Source of the DNA: JBAZJN01 sp041651295
GTDB lineage: Bacteria > Patescibacteriota > UBA1384 > XYA2-FULL-43-10 > CAINNR01
DNA length: 18,409 bases
Direction: 5' to 3'
Assembly (NCBI GenBank): GCA_041651295.1
Contig: JBAZJN010000019.1
Coordinates: forward strand, 1 to 18,409
Positions 18,122-18,409 of the stretch are shown one piece after another. The position numbers and the translations under genes were made by a program. Within the stretch, counting starts at the first letter, position 1, and each line of letters begins with the position of its first letter. A model generated the notes under the pieces. That model saw only the letters and a program-made list of their open reading frames with translations. It did not search any database and had not been told where the DNA came from.

Positions 18122-18331
18122 TTAAAGATAACCCATCCTCCGCCGAGGCTTTGGAAAATAGATACCACAGGCATAGCCCGTTGGTACTGTTCCTCCTTGT
18201 GCGGCCTTCGGCCGGTCTATTGGATCGCGACCAACTATCGATTGAAAAACCGTATTCACCGCATTGATCCATAACGAACCAGGGTTCTTTAAACTAAAAC
18301 GGAACAGACCTACAATTAAGATAGCTATCAA
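18122..18331 (-). other. Uncharacterised stretch: weak 69-codon frame or structured RNA
   Basis: A minus-strand frame with a TTG start and no SD could encode 69 aa (including NPGSLWINAVNTVFQSIVGR and YACGIYFPKPRRRMGYL); a second overlapping frame is also open. Its 5' end would overlap the promoter of the rightward gene. The same DNA has two clear hairpins, TACC/GGTA with inner GGC/GCC (18163-18186) and CGGCC-TTC-GGCCG (18202-18214), plus CCTC/GAGG near 18135-18147. I recognise neither a protein family nor a known RNA (not RNase P RNA, tmRNA or SRP RNA by eye). Confidence 0.3.
18288..18316 (+). promoter_or_regulatory. Promoter of the rightward gene at the right edge
   Basis: TTTAAA (18288-18293), 17-nt spacer, TACAAT (18311-18316), followed by an AAGAT...ATCTT inverted repeat in the leader. 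Confidence 0.5.
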
Positions 18332-18355
18332 CTAATCTTAAGGAGGACTGTCCCT

Positions 18356-18409
18356 ATGTTTAGAATAAAAGATTTGCAGGGAGAAAGAAAGTGTCAGCGC
18401 ATTATTGAG
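18356..18409 (+). CDS. Start of a rightward gene, truncated by the window edge
   Basis: AAGGAGG lies about 9 nt before the ATG at 18356. Eighteen codons are visible (MFRIKDLQGERKCQRIIE). The product is unknown. Promoter, leader and SD match the self-contained rightward units elsewhere in the window, so it is probably another of them. Confidence 0.55.
   Translation, partial: MFRIKDLQGERKCQRIIE

Overview
The window looks like a stretch of a streamlined bacterial genome, most likely a member of the Patescibacteria (Candidate Phyla Radiation). Genes are packed tightly, housekeeping proteins are compact (UvrD-type helicase 659 aa, RsmI 222 aa), and several genes appear to be leaderless. Short palindromic repeats and 7-bp periodic repeats are inserted in frame inside conserved housekeeping genes. 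UGA is a normal stop (folD, ksgA and several small genes end on it), so this is not a UGA-recoding lineage. The lineage assignment is an inference, because no rRNA gene is present.

Layout. Positions 40-4221 (minus) hold an autoregulated-looking Phd/YefM antitoxin, then iscS, iscU, folD and mnmA, ending at an intrinsic terminator. Cysteine desulfurase, Fe-S scaffold and tRNA 2-thiouridylase form a sulfur-trafficking set. Positions 4238-4921 hold a small GC-rich gene and a broken GIY-YIG nuclease bracketed by two inverted repeat arms. Positions 4927-6556 (minus) hold tatD and an EamA transporter. Positions 6572-9766 alternate leftward housekeeping genes (metG, rsmI) with short rightward transcripts. 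Positions 9765-12101 (minus) hold ksgA and an Nramp-like transporter. Positions 12102-14305 (minus) hold two GC-rich units (a MobA-like nucleotidyltransferase with a membrane peptide, and a 49-aa protein), then a G5/RlpA-like envelope protein. Positions 14328-16120 (plus) hold an unknown protein and a GT4 glycosyltransferase. Positions 16119-18112 (minus) hold a UvrD/PcrA helicase. The right edge has an uncharacterised stretch and the start of another rightward gene.

Two kinds of gene interleave. Class 1 is housekeeping, AT-richer, almost all leftward, mostly without Shine-Dalgarno sequences when first in an operon (a -10 box 6-10 nt before the start), and full of inserted repeats. Class 2 is GC-richer, often tiny, with its own promoter (often a TGn extended -10), usually a good SD, no inserted repeats, and its own terminator. 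In class 2 the stop codon lies inside the loop of the terminator hairpin, or of a hairpin just before it. At four convergent junctions the leftward gene's TAA is then built from the T-tract of that terminator. This repeated architecture is the most unusual feature I can see. The second is the possible link between a GIY-YIG nuclease and the palindromic repeats scattered through the genes.
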